A stretch of 64,000 nucleotides of DNA from Roseivirga sp. UBA6061 (GTDB lineage: Bacteria; Bacteroidota; Bacteroidia; Cytophagales; Cyclobacteriaceae). Below, in pieces: positions 27,837 to 38,000 of this stretch. Numbering within the stretch: position 1 is the stretch's first letter; each line of letters begins with the position of its first letter. Below the pieces are notes generated by a model. The model saw nothing but the letters and a program-made list of their open reading frames with translations, searched no databases and was not told the origin of the DNA. Both the position numbers and the translations under genes were made by a program. The stretch covers positions 22,559-86,558 of the forward strand of contig DIYF01000143.1 in the NCBI GenBank assembly GCA_002427745.1, written 5' to 3'.

Positions 27837-30800
27837 CTAGGAAGCACTCATGGGTTCCTGCTTATTTGTTGATAACATTTGTGATAGTCTCCGGGCTACC
27901 CCGCCTACATGATCACCCTTGAGGAGTGTTATATGATTCCCCCCTGTCCACTCAACATTTACCTCACCAGCTGTAAAAAGGCTCAGTCTTTCTAAAATGA
28001 GATTTTCAGTTTCTTGTTGCTCCGGACTTTCAAAAACCTTAAAAATTGTAATGGGCGCCTTGATCTTTCTTTCTGTGCGATCAGTGAGATAAGTGTAGTC
28101 GTTAATATCTTCCTGCCAGTAAGCATGAATCATAGACCCGAACCTTTGTTCTTGTTCTTCTTTTGTGTAAGTCACTCCAAAAATGGGTAGTACATTTTCT
28201 ACCAACCACCTTAGGTGCTCACCTTTTTTCTGAAGCGTCAGAAAGTCACTGTCAGCAAGTGGAACAGGCTCTTCAGCCACCTGATAAGAAGATCGGATTA
28301 TTTGAAGACAGACGTCCTCGTAAGACTTTGTACGTGGATCCACTTCACTGTCGCCTTCTTCAACATCTAACAAGGCGTCAAATAAGATGAGGTGATCGAC
28401 CTGAATTCCTTTTGATTCCAGTACATGCACCATTTCAAAGGCAAGCCGCCCTCCTGAAGAATGTCCGGCCAGCACAATGGGTTTATTGATCGCTGTCTTC
28501 TCCAGTTCCTCCACAAAACGTACGGCATTTTCTTCCAGACTAGCAGGAAACTCTTCTCCACTCCAGATCAATGAATTGAATGCATAGAAAGGAGAATCAA
28601 TACCGAGGGTCTTGCATAATTCAACGAAGAAAAAAGCCCTTACTCCTAGTCCCGGAACACAATACAAGGGTAGATTCCGGCCCTCTGGTTGCAAGCAGTC
28701 CAGTACTTTGAATTCACTGTGAAAACTCTCGGAAAGATATAACTGGAGTTTTGAGATCACCGGACTTGACATAAAGGCAAGTATGTCAATCGGACTGCCA
28801 AGCTCTTGTTCCATCAAATATTTAGCTTTTAGAAAACTAATTGACGATCCGCCCAGCTCGAAAAAACTGTCATCAATTCCTACTTGCTCCAGCCCTAATA
28901 CACTTTGCCAGATATTACATAGTTTGACCTCCAGGACATTTCTTGGGGGTGCATATGTACGTGCTGTCAGCCTTGAAGTATTTGGTTCAGGAAGCGCATT
29001 TCTGTCGACTTTGCCATTGGCAGTTAATGGTATGCTTTCTAACTGAAGCCAAACTCCCGGAATCATATAGTCAGGTAACTTCCCGGCCAGGTAAGCTTCC
29101 AGGTCCCGGGTGGACAGCTCTTGTTCAGAGGTGATATAAGCTACTAAAAACTTCTCCGAAGAGGGGGTTTCTTTGATGGTCACCACGACCTGCTTTAAGC
29201 CATCATATTGCTGTAGCACCGATTCGATTTCACCCAGTTCTATACGATAACCCCGTACCTTGACCTGATTGTCTTTTCGACCAATAAACTCAATATCCCC
29301 ATTGGGTAACCAGCGGGCCAAATCTCCGGTCTTGTATAATCGCTCACCTTGCACAAAGGGACTTTCAATGAACTTCTCTTTGTTCAGGTCTGGCCGGTTC
29401 AGATAGCCTCTGGCCACCTGTACCCCTCCGACCAACAGTTCTCCTGGTACACCTACAGGTAGTGGGTTCAGGGCTTCATTGGTAATGTAGAAAGTTGTGT
29501 TTTTAAACGGCTTTCCAATAGGTGTATTACCCACCGAAGGAAGCTCAGAGGCGGTCGCCAGATAATAGCTGCTGTCCACAGTAGTTTCGGTGGTACCAAA
29601 GCTGTTTACCACATTGACCCCCCGGCTACCGTAAAAGCCTGACAGCATACGATAATCTTCCAGGAGTAATGTATCTGAGCTGATCAGCAGATACTTCAGG
29701 TGCTCCCAGGAAGCTTTATTCGCCTGAACATGTTGCATCAGGGGAATGACCAATCCGGGAGTAGACTCAAAGATGGAAATCTTATGGTCGCTCATCAGTC
29801 TGGCCATGGCCTCCAAATCCAGACGGGATCTTTCTGAGGCAATTATCAGTTTTCCTCCCATCAACACAGAACGGCAGAGGTCCCCGACATATACATCAAA
29901 GGACATCCTGGCCAATTGAAGCATGCTGATATTCATCTCATTCAGTTGATAAGCTGCCTCCCATGCATAAGTCATATTGAGCAGGCTTTTGTGTTCAATC
30001 ATTACTCCTTTCGGCCTTCCAGTGGTACCAGAGGTATAAATGATATAACTGAGCGCTTCTGAAGGTATGTACACATCCGGGTTAGTAGCAGGGTATCGCT
30101 CATCCATTTGTGAAAGCTCAAGGACGGCAACCGGATGCTTCTCTAAAATTGGTGCGGTTTGTTTGTCTGCGATTACCAATTGACATTTTGAATCCTTAAG
30201 CATGAATTCCAGGCGATCTGATGGTAAAGCAGGTTCTAATGGTACAAAGGCCGCTCCGGATTTCCATACTCCAAATGTGGTAATCACCATCTCCATGGAC
30301 CTTTCCATACAGATACCTACTACTTCATCAGGTTTTACCTTGCCAACTTCTAACAGAAAGTGAGCTATTTGATTAGAAAGGGCATTTAACTCGTGATATG
30401 TCAGGTCATTATCCTCAAAGACAAGAGCCACCTCACCTGCGGACTCGCTGACTCGCTTTTCGAACAAGTCCACCACCGTAATGTCTTGTGGAAATACCGC
30501 CTCATGCCTGTTAAAACCTCTCAGAGTTTGTTCTGAATCTGCCTGACTCAGCAATGGTATTTCAACTGGTGCATTGTCAAGGTTAAACTCTAACTGCTCC
30601 AAAATATGTATGAAGCTCTTCAGCATTTGACTGGCCTGTTCTTTCTCAAAAAGAGCAGCATCATAGGATAAATTGATAACAATGCCCTCTCCCAGTGAAA
30701 CAGTTAAGGTCAGTGGATAGTTGGTGAAGCCGGTATCTCCCAATTTTTCGGTACGAAATGGTAATTGAGACCTGTGCTTCAATTCTTCAGCAAACGGCAG

Positions 30801-33800
30801 GTTTTCAAAGACCACCAGCGACTCAAACAGCAAACCCAGATCGCTTACTTCTGCCCATTGTTTAATATCTGACAGCGGTACATAAGAGTATTTATTGTCG
30901 TTTTTCTGCTGTTGATGCGCCTCTTTGAGCAGCTCTCTTACAGTAATACCCTCAAGGTTCAAACGCATTGGCAATGTATTGATGAACAAGCCGATCATTC
31001 CTTCAACGCCATCCAGGGGTATCTGTCTACCTGAATTGGTCACCCCGAAAATCACATCTTTACTACCTGTATAGGCAGCCAGAAGTACAGACCATGCGCT
31101 TTGAAAGAGTGCATTCAGAGTGATATGCTCTTTTTTTACAATTGCCTTCAGCTTTTGTTGAAAACCAGGATCAATCATGCAATTCACTTCCAACACTGCC
31201 TGGTTGTCAACTTCAGGTAATCCGCAACGATAAATCGGATTCATTGAGAAGCCTGATAACTTTTCTTTCCAATAGTCATTGGCAAGCTGGATGCTTTTCT
31301 CCTGTGCGTTCAACCATTCGACATATTCCACATACTGTCTGACTTTTCTGGCCACAAACGGGTCAGCATTGCCATTTGATGTATAAATATCCGTGAACTC
31401 TTTTATGAGTTTGGCAATACTCCAGCCATCCATCAGAACATGATGGTGATACCACAGAAGGTTATATGAATTGTCATCAAGCCGAATGAGGTCGAATCTC
31501 ATGAGTTGAGTATTGCCCAGCTCAAAAGTCTGCTTGTCTGCTTCGGCAATCAATTCTGCCAGAAGATGTGATTGCTCCTCCCTGCTGTGTTTCCCCCAGT
31601 CGTGATGACGAAAGTCAATCGTAGTGTTCTTACAAACTACTTGTATCGGGCCCGACCCTGTAAGCATAAAGGCGGTTCTGAGAATATCGAACTTCGCAAT
31701 CACCTTTTCCCATACACTTTGCATTCTTTGCGGGTCAACCTCACCTGTCAAGCGCAGTAAAATCTGGTTCCAATAGGCATCCCTGCCTTCAGCCAGCATG
31801 GCGTGAAACAGTATTCCTTCCTGCATTGGTGAAAGTGGATAGATACGCTCAATATTGCCTTCAAACCGCTCAAGGAGCTTCTCCTGGTCCTCTTTGGGCA
31901 GTGCATTGAGTGTAGATTCCAAGGTAGCGGGAGATGAAAGCTCTTCCTCTTTTTGCTCCTCTGACGTATTACTCACCCGCTCACAAAGCAAGGCTACAGT
32001 GGGAAAGTCAAAAATATCTCCCGGGTCACAGGTTACTCCTTTTTCTCTGGCATTAAATACAATCTGAAGACTGATAATACTATCTCCCCCCAGACTAAAA
32101 AAATTGTCGTGTATTCCTATTTCTTCGATACCCAGGGTTTCTTTCCAGATATCGACCATTAATGCTTCCAGGTCACTGATAACATGGTCGTCTGCCTGTC
32201 CTTCCAAAATCACTTCCGGAAGTGCCTTTGTATCGAGTTTTCCGTGTAAGGTCAGTGGAATTCTATCGATGCTAACCCATAAGCGAGGCACCATGTAATC
32301 GGGCAATTGTGACCGCAGACAGGTTTCAAGAACTTCCTGTTCCAAAGCCTCTTTGGTGACAACATAAGCGACTAAGTGCGCCTGCTCCAGAGCTCCTGTT
32401 TTCGCTCTAACAACAGATTGAACTACATCCGGGTGTTGGTTAAGTAATGTTTCTATTTCGCCCGGCTCTATGCGATAACCGCGAATTTTCAGCTGCTCAT
32501 CTTTACGACCGGCAAACTGCAGTTCTCCGGAGGGAAGTCGGCTTACCAGGTCTCCGGTTTTGTAGACCCGTTCGCACTGTTCAAAAGGACTGTCAATAAA
32601 TGTGCTGGCTGTCAATTCAGGCCGCTTATGATAGCCCTGAGTCACCTGTTCCCCTCCGATCCACAACTCTCCTGTTACTCCTACGGGTACCAATCTGCCC
32701 GAGTCATCCACGACATAGGCATTGTTGTTGTAAAAGGGTCTGCCTATCGGCACCGTGGACTGTTCCGACCCCATATACCTGCTCATATCCAGCGCATAAC
32801 GGCAGATGCCTACTGTAGTCTCTGTAGGACCATACTCATTGATGACACGAACCCGGCTATTGCGAAAAACTTCCAGGTGTTCAGGTTGTAAGGCCTCACC
32901 ACCAAACACATAACCGGCTGCTATAGCATCTGCTCCATATTTTTCGAGTAGGGGCTTCAACAAACGGATATGGGATGGAGTGAGTTTCAGAAAATCATAA
33001 GGCCTGTTTAAGAGAAAATTGGGGTCTTCAAAAACCCTTTCCTGACTTTGGGTGCTTAAGACAAGGCTTTTGCCACTTATCAAAGGCAGGAATATGGTTG
33101 TAATGGAAGCATCAAATGAAGGGCTCAGGCTCAGAAAACTACCATTGGCTGAACCGGTATCACCATAATCTCTGACCGCATTCAAGTAGTGAGAGAAGTT
33201 GGCATGGGTAACCATGATGCCCTTAGGGGTTCCTGTGCTGCCAGATGTATGAATCATATAGGCTTGCTGAACAGGATCAACCGGGTTATTCACCACACTA
33301 TCCGATACAGTTGTCATCCAGTCTGCGGTATCTTCCAGGGTCACTATCTGATAGGGCTTGCCCTCAAAAAGGATAGCCATATCGGGTTCAGCAATTACCT
33401 GGTCGGCCTCCAGCTCCCGGAGCATTGTATGTATTCTGTTTTCAGGGTTGTCAGGATTAACCGGAACATAGACACCACCCGCCTTCAGTATTCCCAGGAT
33501 GGCCGCTACCATATGGGCAGAAGGCCCCGAGACCACCGGAACAAATGTGCCCTGCTGCAGCCCGTTCTGCTTTAAGAAACGGGCCATTCGACTGGCCCTG
33601 TCTCCAAGCTCCCTGTATGACCAGTCCTCATTTCCACATAAAACCGCCCGTGAAGTGCCACTTCTGGCTACCTGAGCCTCAAACCAGTCAACAACTGTTC
33701 CCTGTCTTTCAAAATTGTATTGCTCTCCCTTCGACAACTCCATCATCTGACGGGTAGCTTCCTCATTCATTATCTGAATATCGCCCGCCTTTTGCCCGGG

Positions 33801-35099
33801 GTGACGCATCATTTCTGTCAATACAGTTTCCAGCTGACTTAACAAGTCTGCTGCTGTGGCCTGAGTGAATCGTGCTGCATCATACTTCAGATAAAACCCG
33901 ACCTGCTCACGAACTGAGATCAACAGGGAAAGTGCATAATCGCTATGGGCTTCGCCCCCCATTGTATCGGGCTGGCTACTCAATTCGGCATCGGGAAAAG
34001 ACAGGTCAAACGGAAGTTGCGATGTACCTGCATCGGTTTGATAGTTTTGAAAATCAAGCCGGGTATCAAACAATGAGGTGCCTTTTTCAAAACCCGCCAG
34101 CTCCGGAATATCACTCAACCGTGTATGAGCATAGAGGTTATCCTGCATTTGTTGCTTTTGAAGCTGCTTCAACAAGGTGGTGACATCGAGGTTTTGAAGC
34201 GTCACCCTCATGGGCAGTGTGTTGATCAGCAAGCCCACCATGTCCTGTACACCCGGCAGTGGTATATCACGCCCCGAATTGGTTACTCCAAAAAGCACAT
34301 CTTCCGTATGGCAATAACGGGACATCAGCACTGACCAGGCTCCCTGAATAAGGGTATTCATCGTTACCCTTTCGCTGCGAGCAAATGAAATCAGTTCACC
34401 GGTTAAAGTACTGTCTAAGGTTCTCTGCGTCTTTTGGAAGCTTGAGATTCTCGTTGCAGTACCTGCCACCTGTAGCCGCGATACATTTTCAAGACCTGAT
34501 AGTTTTTGTCGCCAATACGCATTTACAGAGGCCTCTGACTGTTTTTCTCCTTTTAGCCACTGTATGTAATTTCTGAATGGTGGGGCTTCTCCTAAAACAG
34601 AGGTGGTCCCCAGATAGATCGCCAACAATTCCTTAAAAATGATCTGACTGCTCCATCCATCGAAAATGATATGGTGGTAGTACCAGATAAACCGGTACTG
34701 TTCTTCAGCTTCCCTGATCAGTTCAAATCGCATTAGCGGGGCCTTCCCTTCTTTAAAGCCATCGGCACCGGCTTCATCCAAAAGGTCGCTGAGCATAGAC
34801 TCCCGGGCCTGTTCATCATAATGACGCCAGTCGTGTTGGTTGTAATTAAGCTGAACAGAACGCAGAACTACCTGAACAGGGCCCTTATCCGTGACGGTAA
34901 AAGCGGTACGCAAGACTGCATAGCGTTCGGTAAGCCTTTGCCATGCCAAACGGAATTTGTCTTCATCAAATCTGCCTGTCAGACATACCTGAAACCTGGC
35001 CCAGTAGGTGTCCTTCTCTTTCTTTTCAAGGGCCTGAAGCATCATGGCCTCCTGCATGGGGGTCAGAGGATAAATGTCCTCAATATTATTACCAGCCAT
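27837..35099 (-). CDS. NRPS, C-A(Asn)-PCP / C-A(Dab)-PCP-TE, release protein
   Basis: Adds the last two residues and releases the product; 2420 residues. C1 has HHIIFDG (second His143). A1 (about 470-950) gives the by-eye code DATKVGEVGK, close to known Asn codes (DLTKVGEVGK). PCP1 has Ser1007 (GGDSI). C2 has HHVLMDG (His1220). A2 (about 1540-2030) gives DVGEISSVDK, close to the Dab codes of polymyxin synthetases and to Orn codes. PCP2 has Ser2086 (GGSSI). The TE has Ser2214 (GHSSGG), Asp2241 and His2389, so it is a complete type I thioesterase that could hydrolyse or cyclise. A free Dab side chain or an internal hydroxyl would be a possible ring-closing nucleophile, but nothing in the sequence decides this. 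No epimerase, so these two residues should stay L. Its ATG overlaps the preceding NRPS gene by 11 bases, indicating translational coupling. Confidence 0.95.
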   Translation of the reverse strand: MAGNNIEDIYPLTPMQEAMMLQALEKKEKDTYWARFQVCLTGRFDEDKFRLAWQRLTERYAVLRTAFTVTDKGPVQVVLRSVQLNYNQHDWRHYDEQARESMLSDLLDEAGADGFKEGKAPLMRFELIREAEEQYRFIWYYHHIIFDGWSSQIIFKELLAIYLGTTSVLGEAPPFRNYIQWLKGEKQSEASVNAYWRQKLSGLENVSRLQVAGTATRISSFQKTQRTLDSTLTGELISFARSERVTMNTLIQGAWSVLMSRYCHTEDVLFGVTNSGRDIPLPGVQDMVGLLINTLPMRVTLQNLDVTTLLKQLQKQQMQDNLYAHTRLSDIPELAGFEKGTSLFDTRLDFQNYQTDAGTSQLPFDLSFPDAELSSQPDTMGGEAHSDYALSLLISVREQVGFYLKYDAARFTQATAADLLSQLETVLTEMMRHPGQKAGDIQIMNEEATRQMMELSKGEQYNFERQGTVVDWFEAQVARSGTSRAVLCGNEDWSYRELGDRASRMARFLKQNGLQQGTFVPVVSGPSAHMVAAILGILKAGGVYVPVNPDNPENRIHTMLRELEADQVIAEPDMAILFEGKPYQIVTLEDTADWMTTVSDSVVNNPVDPVQQAYMIHTSGSTGTPKGIMVTHANFSHYLNAVRDYGDTGSANGSFLSLSPSFDASITTIFLPLISGKSLVLSTQSQERVFEDPNFLLNRPYDFLKLTPSHIRLLKPLLEKYGADAIAAGYVFGGEALQPEHLEVFRNSRVRVINEYGPTETTVGICRYALDMSRYMGSEQSTVPIGRPFYNNNAYVVDDSGRLVPVGVTGELWIGGEQVTQGYHKRPELTASTFIDSPFEQCERVYKTGDLVSRLPSGELQFAGRKDEQLKIRGYRIEPGEIETLLNQHPDVVQSVVRAKTGALEQAHLVAYVVTKEALEQEVLETCLRSQLPDYMVPRLWVSIDRIPLTLHGKLDTKALPEVILEGQADDHVISDLEALMVDIWKETLGIEEIGIHDNFFSLGGDSIISLQIVFNAREKGVTCDPGDIFDFPTVALLCERVSNTSEEQKEEELSSPATLESTLNALPKEDQEKLLERFEGNIERIYPLSPMQEGILFHAMLAEGRDAYWNQILLRLTGEVDPQRMQSVWEKVIAKFDILRTAFMLTGSGPIQVVCKNTTIDFRHHDWGKHSREEQSHLLAELIAEADKQTFELGNTQLMRFDLIRLDDNSYNLLWYHHHVLMDGWSIAKLIKEFTDIYTSNGNADPFVARKVRQYVEYVEWLNAQEKSIQLANDYWKEKLSGFSMNPIYRCGLPEVDNQAVLEVNCMIDPGFQQKLKAIVKKEHITLNALFQSAWSVLLAAYTGSKDVIFGVTNSGRQIPLDGVEGMIGLFINTLPMRLNLEGITVRELLKEAHQQQKNDNKYSYVPLSDIKQWAEVSDLGLLFESLVVFENLPFAEELKHRSQLPFRTEKLGDTGFTNYPLTLTVSLGEGIVINLSYDAALFEKEQASQMLKSFIHILEQLEFNLDNAPVEIPLLSQADSEQTLRGFNRHEAVFPQDITVVDLFEKRVSESAGEVALVFEDNDLTYHELNALSNQIAHFLLEVGKVKPDEVVGICMERSMEMVITTFGVWKSGAAFVPLEPALPSDRLEFMLKDSKCQLVIADKQTAPILEKHPVAVLELSQMDERYPATNPDVYIPSEALSYIIYTSGTTGRPKGVMIEHKSLLNMTYAWEAAYQLNEMNISMLQLARMSFDVYVGDLCRSVLMGGKLIIASERSRLDLEAMARLMSDHKISIFESTPGLVIPLMQHVQANKASWEHLKYLLISSDTLLLEDYRMLSGFYGSRGVNVVNSFGTTETTVDSSYYLATASELPSVGNTPIGKPFKNTTFYITNEALNPLPVGVPGELLVGGVQVARGYLNRPDLNKEKFIESPFVQGERLYKTGDLARWLPNGDIEFIGRKDNQVKVRGYRIELGEIESVLQQYDGLKQVVVTIKETPSSEKFLVAYITSEQELSTRDLEAYLAGKLPDYMIPGVWLQLESIPLTANGKVDRNALPEPNTSRLTARTYAPPRNVLEVKLCNIWQSVLGLEQVGIDDSFFELGGSSISFLKAKYLMEQELGSPIDILAFMSSPVISKLQLYLSESFHSEFKVLDCLQPEGRNLPLYCVPGLGVRAFFFVELCKTLGIDSPFYAFNSLIWSGEEFPASLEENAVRFVEELEKTAINKPIVLAGHSSGGRLAFEMVHVLESKGIQVDHLILFDALLDVEEGDSEVDPRTKSYEDVCLQIIRSSYQVAEEPVPLADSDFLTLQKKGEHLRWLVENVLPIFGVTYTKEEQEQRFGSMIHAYWQEDINDYTYLTDRTERKIKAPITIFKVFESPEQQETENLILERLSLFTAGEVNVEWTGGNHITLLKGDHVGGVARRLSQMLSTNKQEPMSAS

Positions 35100-38000
35100 A
35101 TTGGTCTTTTAAAGCGTCAATATCTGATGAATCCAGATCGGTGAGCCCGAATGCTCCTCCTATATCTTCTTCAGAGAGGTCGGTTGCTGTAGTATCACCC
35201 GAGGCCAGACAAAGTTCCGAGATGGTCTGATACAGGAATACATCTCCGGGGTTCAGGAGGATGCCCTGTTGCCTTGCCTGGAACATGATCTTAATAGCGC
35301 TGATACTATCTCCGCCCAGATCAAAAAAGTTATCATTGATACCTACAGCATTGAGTTGAAGCACCTGCTTCCAAATATCAACCATTGTACTTTCTGCTTC
35401 ACTACGGGGTGCTACGATATCTTTGCTCGTTATATCAGGATCTGGCAAAGACCTTCTGTCAACCTTACCATTGGGAGTGAGCGGCACCTCCTCAATTTCT
35501 ACCCACAGCCTTGGCACCATGTAGTCAGGCAGATGAGTCTGGCAATGTCTCTCCAACTTGTCTTTCTCAAGCGAAGATTCGGTCATGACATAGGCCACAA
35601 GTTGCTTGTTCTCCCCTGTGTATTCACGTGTTGTCACCACGGCACGGTTGACATCCTGATGCTGTTGAAGGATATGTTCAATTTCTTCCAGCTCCACGCG
35701 GAAGCCTCGTATTTTTATTTGCTCATCTCTTCTTCCGATAAACTCCAATTCTCCCTGATCAGTCCAACGCGCCATATCGCCCGTTTTATAGAGTTTTTCT
35801 CCCTCCTGAAAGGGGCTTTCCCGGAACCTGTCTTTTGTCAGGCCTGGTTCGTTCAGGTAGCCACGGGCCACACCGGCACCCCCAATGTAGAGTTCACCGG
35901 GAATTCCTGCAGGAGCTAATCTGCCGCTTTCGTCCAGCACATAAAAAGAGGTATTGCTCATCGGAACTCCTACCGTGATATGGTCGGCACTGAGAATCCT
36001 GGTGCAGGAAGACCAGACGGTGGTTTCAGTAGGGCCAAACATATTATACAACGCCTGGGTAGTCGGTTTTGACAAGATTTGAGCCGCAAGGTCTGAAGGC
36101 ATTGCCTCTCCTCCGCAAAGCACAGTAAGTGGTTCATCAATCTGCCAGCCTGCCTCGATCAACAGCTGCCAGGTAGATGGAGTCGCCTGCATGATCGTTA
36201 CTTTTTTTGTATTGATAAGCGACATGAGCTTTTCCGGTGACCTCGTATCTGGTGAAGAAGCAATCACCAAACCAGCTCCGCTTACCAATGGCAGGAACAT
36301 TTCCAGCACATGTATGTCAAAAGAAACAGACGTGACAGCCAGCAGACTATCTCCCGAATCAGGTTTAAAACGATCCTGCATATCGATCAACAGGTTGACA
36401 ACATTACCATGCTCAACAGCCACTCCTTTCGGCTGTCCGGTACTACCTGAAGTGTAGATCACATAAGCCAGCTGATCAGGCTCAGTTTCTACCTTAGGAT
36501 TTTCAGTTGCCTGTTTTCCTGTTAAAGCCGATAACTCATCAAGGTTAATCGCTTTGTGAAGTCCTTCCGCTTTAATGCCTGCGGTTTCATTATTGCAAAT
36601 CATGAACCTCGCTCCAGAGTGCCGGAGCATATAATTCACCCTGTTTTCAGGATAGGCGGGGTCTACCGGTACATAGGCTGCCCCGGCTTTGAGAATAGCA
36701 CAGATGGATATCAGTAAATCTTCTGAACGATGCATGCAGACAGGAATGAGCTCCTCCTTTTGCAGATCGAGGCTGATCAGGTAGTGAGCCAGCTGATTCG
36801 ACCTTTCATTCAATTCCCTGTAGGTAAGGGAAGTATCTTCAAAAGTCACCGCACAGGCTTCCGGACTGATCTCCACCTGGTCTTCTATCAGGTTCACCAG
36901 TGTTGCTGCTTTTGGTAATTCTCTTTTTGTATCGTTCAGATCAAAGACGAGGTGCTCTGTTTCTTCATTATTTAACTGATACAACTCGTTCACCTCGCGG
37001 GCCTCATGGGCCAGTTTTTCCAGGATGCGGGTAAATGTATCGCACATCATTTTCACCTCTTCTGCCGTGAACCTGCCCGTATCATAGTTCCATTTACAAT
37101 ACACCTGCTCTTCAGGGACAACAGTAATGGTCAGAGGGTAATTCGTATAATCAATCGTCTCTGAATGACTGACCTGTAAGGGAAGTTCTTCATCGACTTC
37201 TTGTAAAGGATAATTCTCAAAGATCACAAGGGTCTCAAAAAGACCGACTCCCGGATCAACACCACTGCATTTTTGAATGTTGGTAAGGCCCAAATGAACG
37301 TGTTCACTGTCGTTTTGCTGATGATCCTGAATCTCATGTAATAAATCAATAACCGAATCTGCCCTGGTAATAACACGCATGGGAATGGTGTTGATCAGCA
37401 GTCCTACGAGTTCCTGAACACCCGGAAGCGGTACATGTCGACCAGAATTTGTAACTCCGAATATCACATCTTCCGTACCACTCAATTGCGACACAAGAAC
37501 AGACCAGGCACCTTGTATCAGTGTGTTTAGAGTAAACTTATTGAGCTGACCAAAACTATTGAGTTTTTTACTCAGGTCATCAGTGAGGTGATAATCTATC
37601 TGGCCATATCTACCGGATGATTTGCCTGTTTGGCCGAATAACAAGTTACTGGGTTGTGTAAAGCCCGATAGCCTCTCTTTCCAGTACTGTTCGGACTCCG
37701 TTCTGTTTTTATGGAACAGCCATTCGATAAAACTGCGGTAGGAGTCTACATATTGCACGGCAGGTTCCTCCCCTTTAACACTAGCCGAATACAATCCGAT
37801 AAACTCTTTGAATAGCAGCGCACCACTCCAGCCATCGGTAAGGATATGGTGGTGATGCCAGAGCAAACGACAGGAACCTTCACCTTCCTGAATATAATCT
37901 ATCCTCATTAAAGTGGGTTTGCCCAGCGCAAACACCTCGGACCTGGCCTGCAGCATCAGATCTTCTTTTAGCTGAAGTCGCTCCTGTGTACTCATGCCAC

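Noticed and set aside
35269..35919. Open plus-strand frame of 216 codons opposite the NRPS gene, and many others of 60-180 codons throughout
   Set aside because: They lie entirely opposite long PKS/NRPS genes with clear domains, show no recognisable motifs, and are biased by the coding strand's composition.
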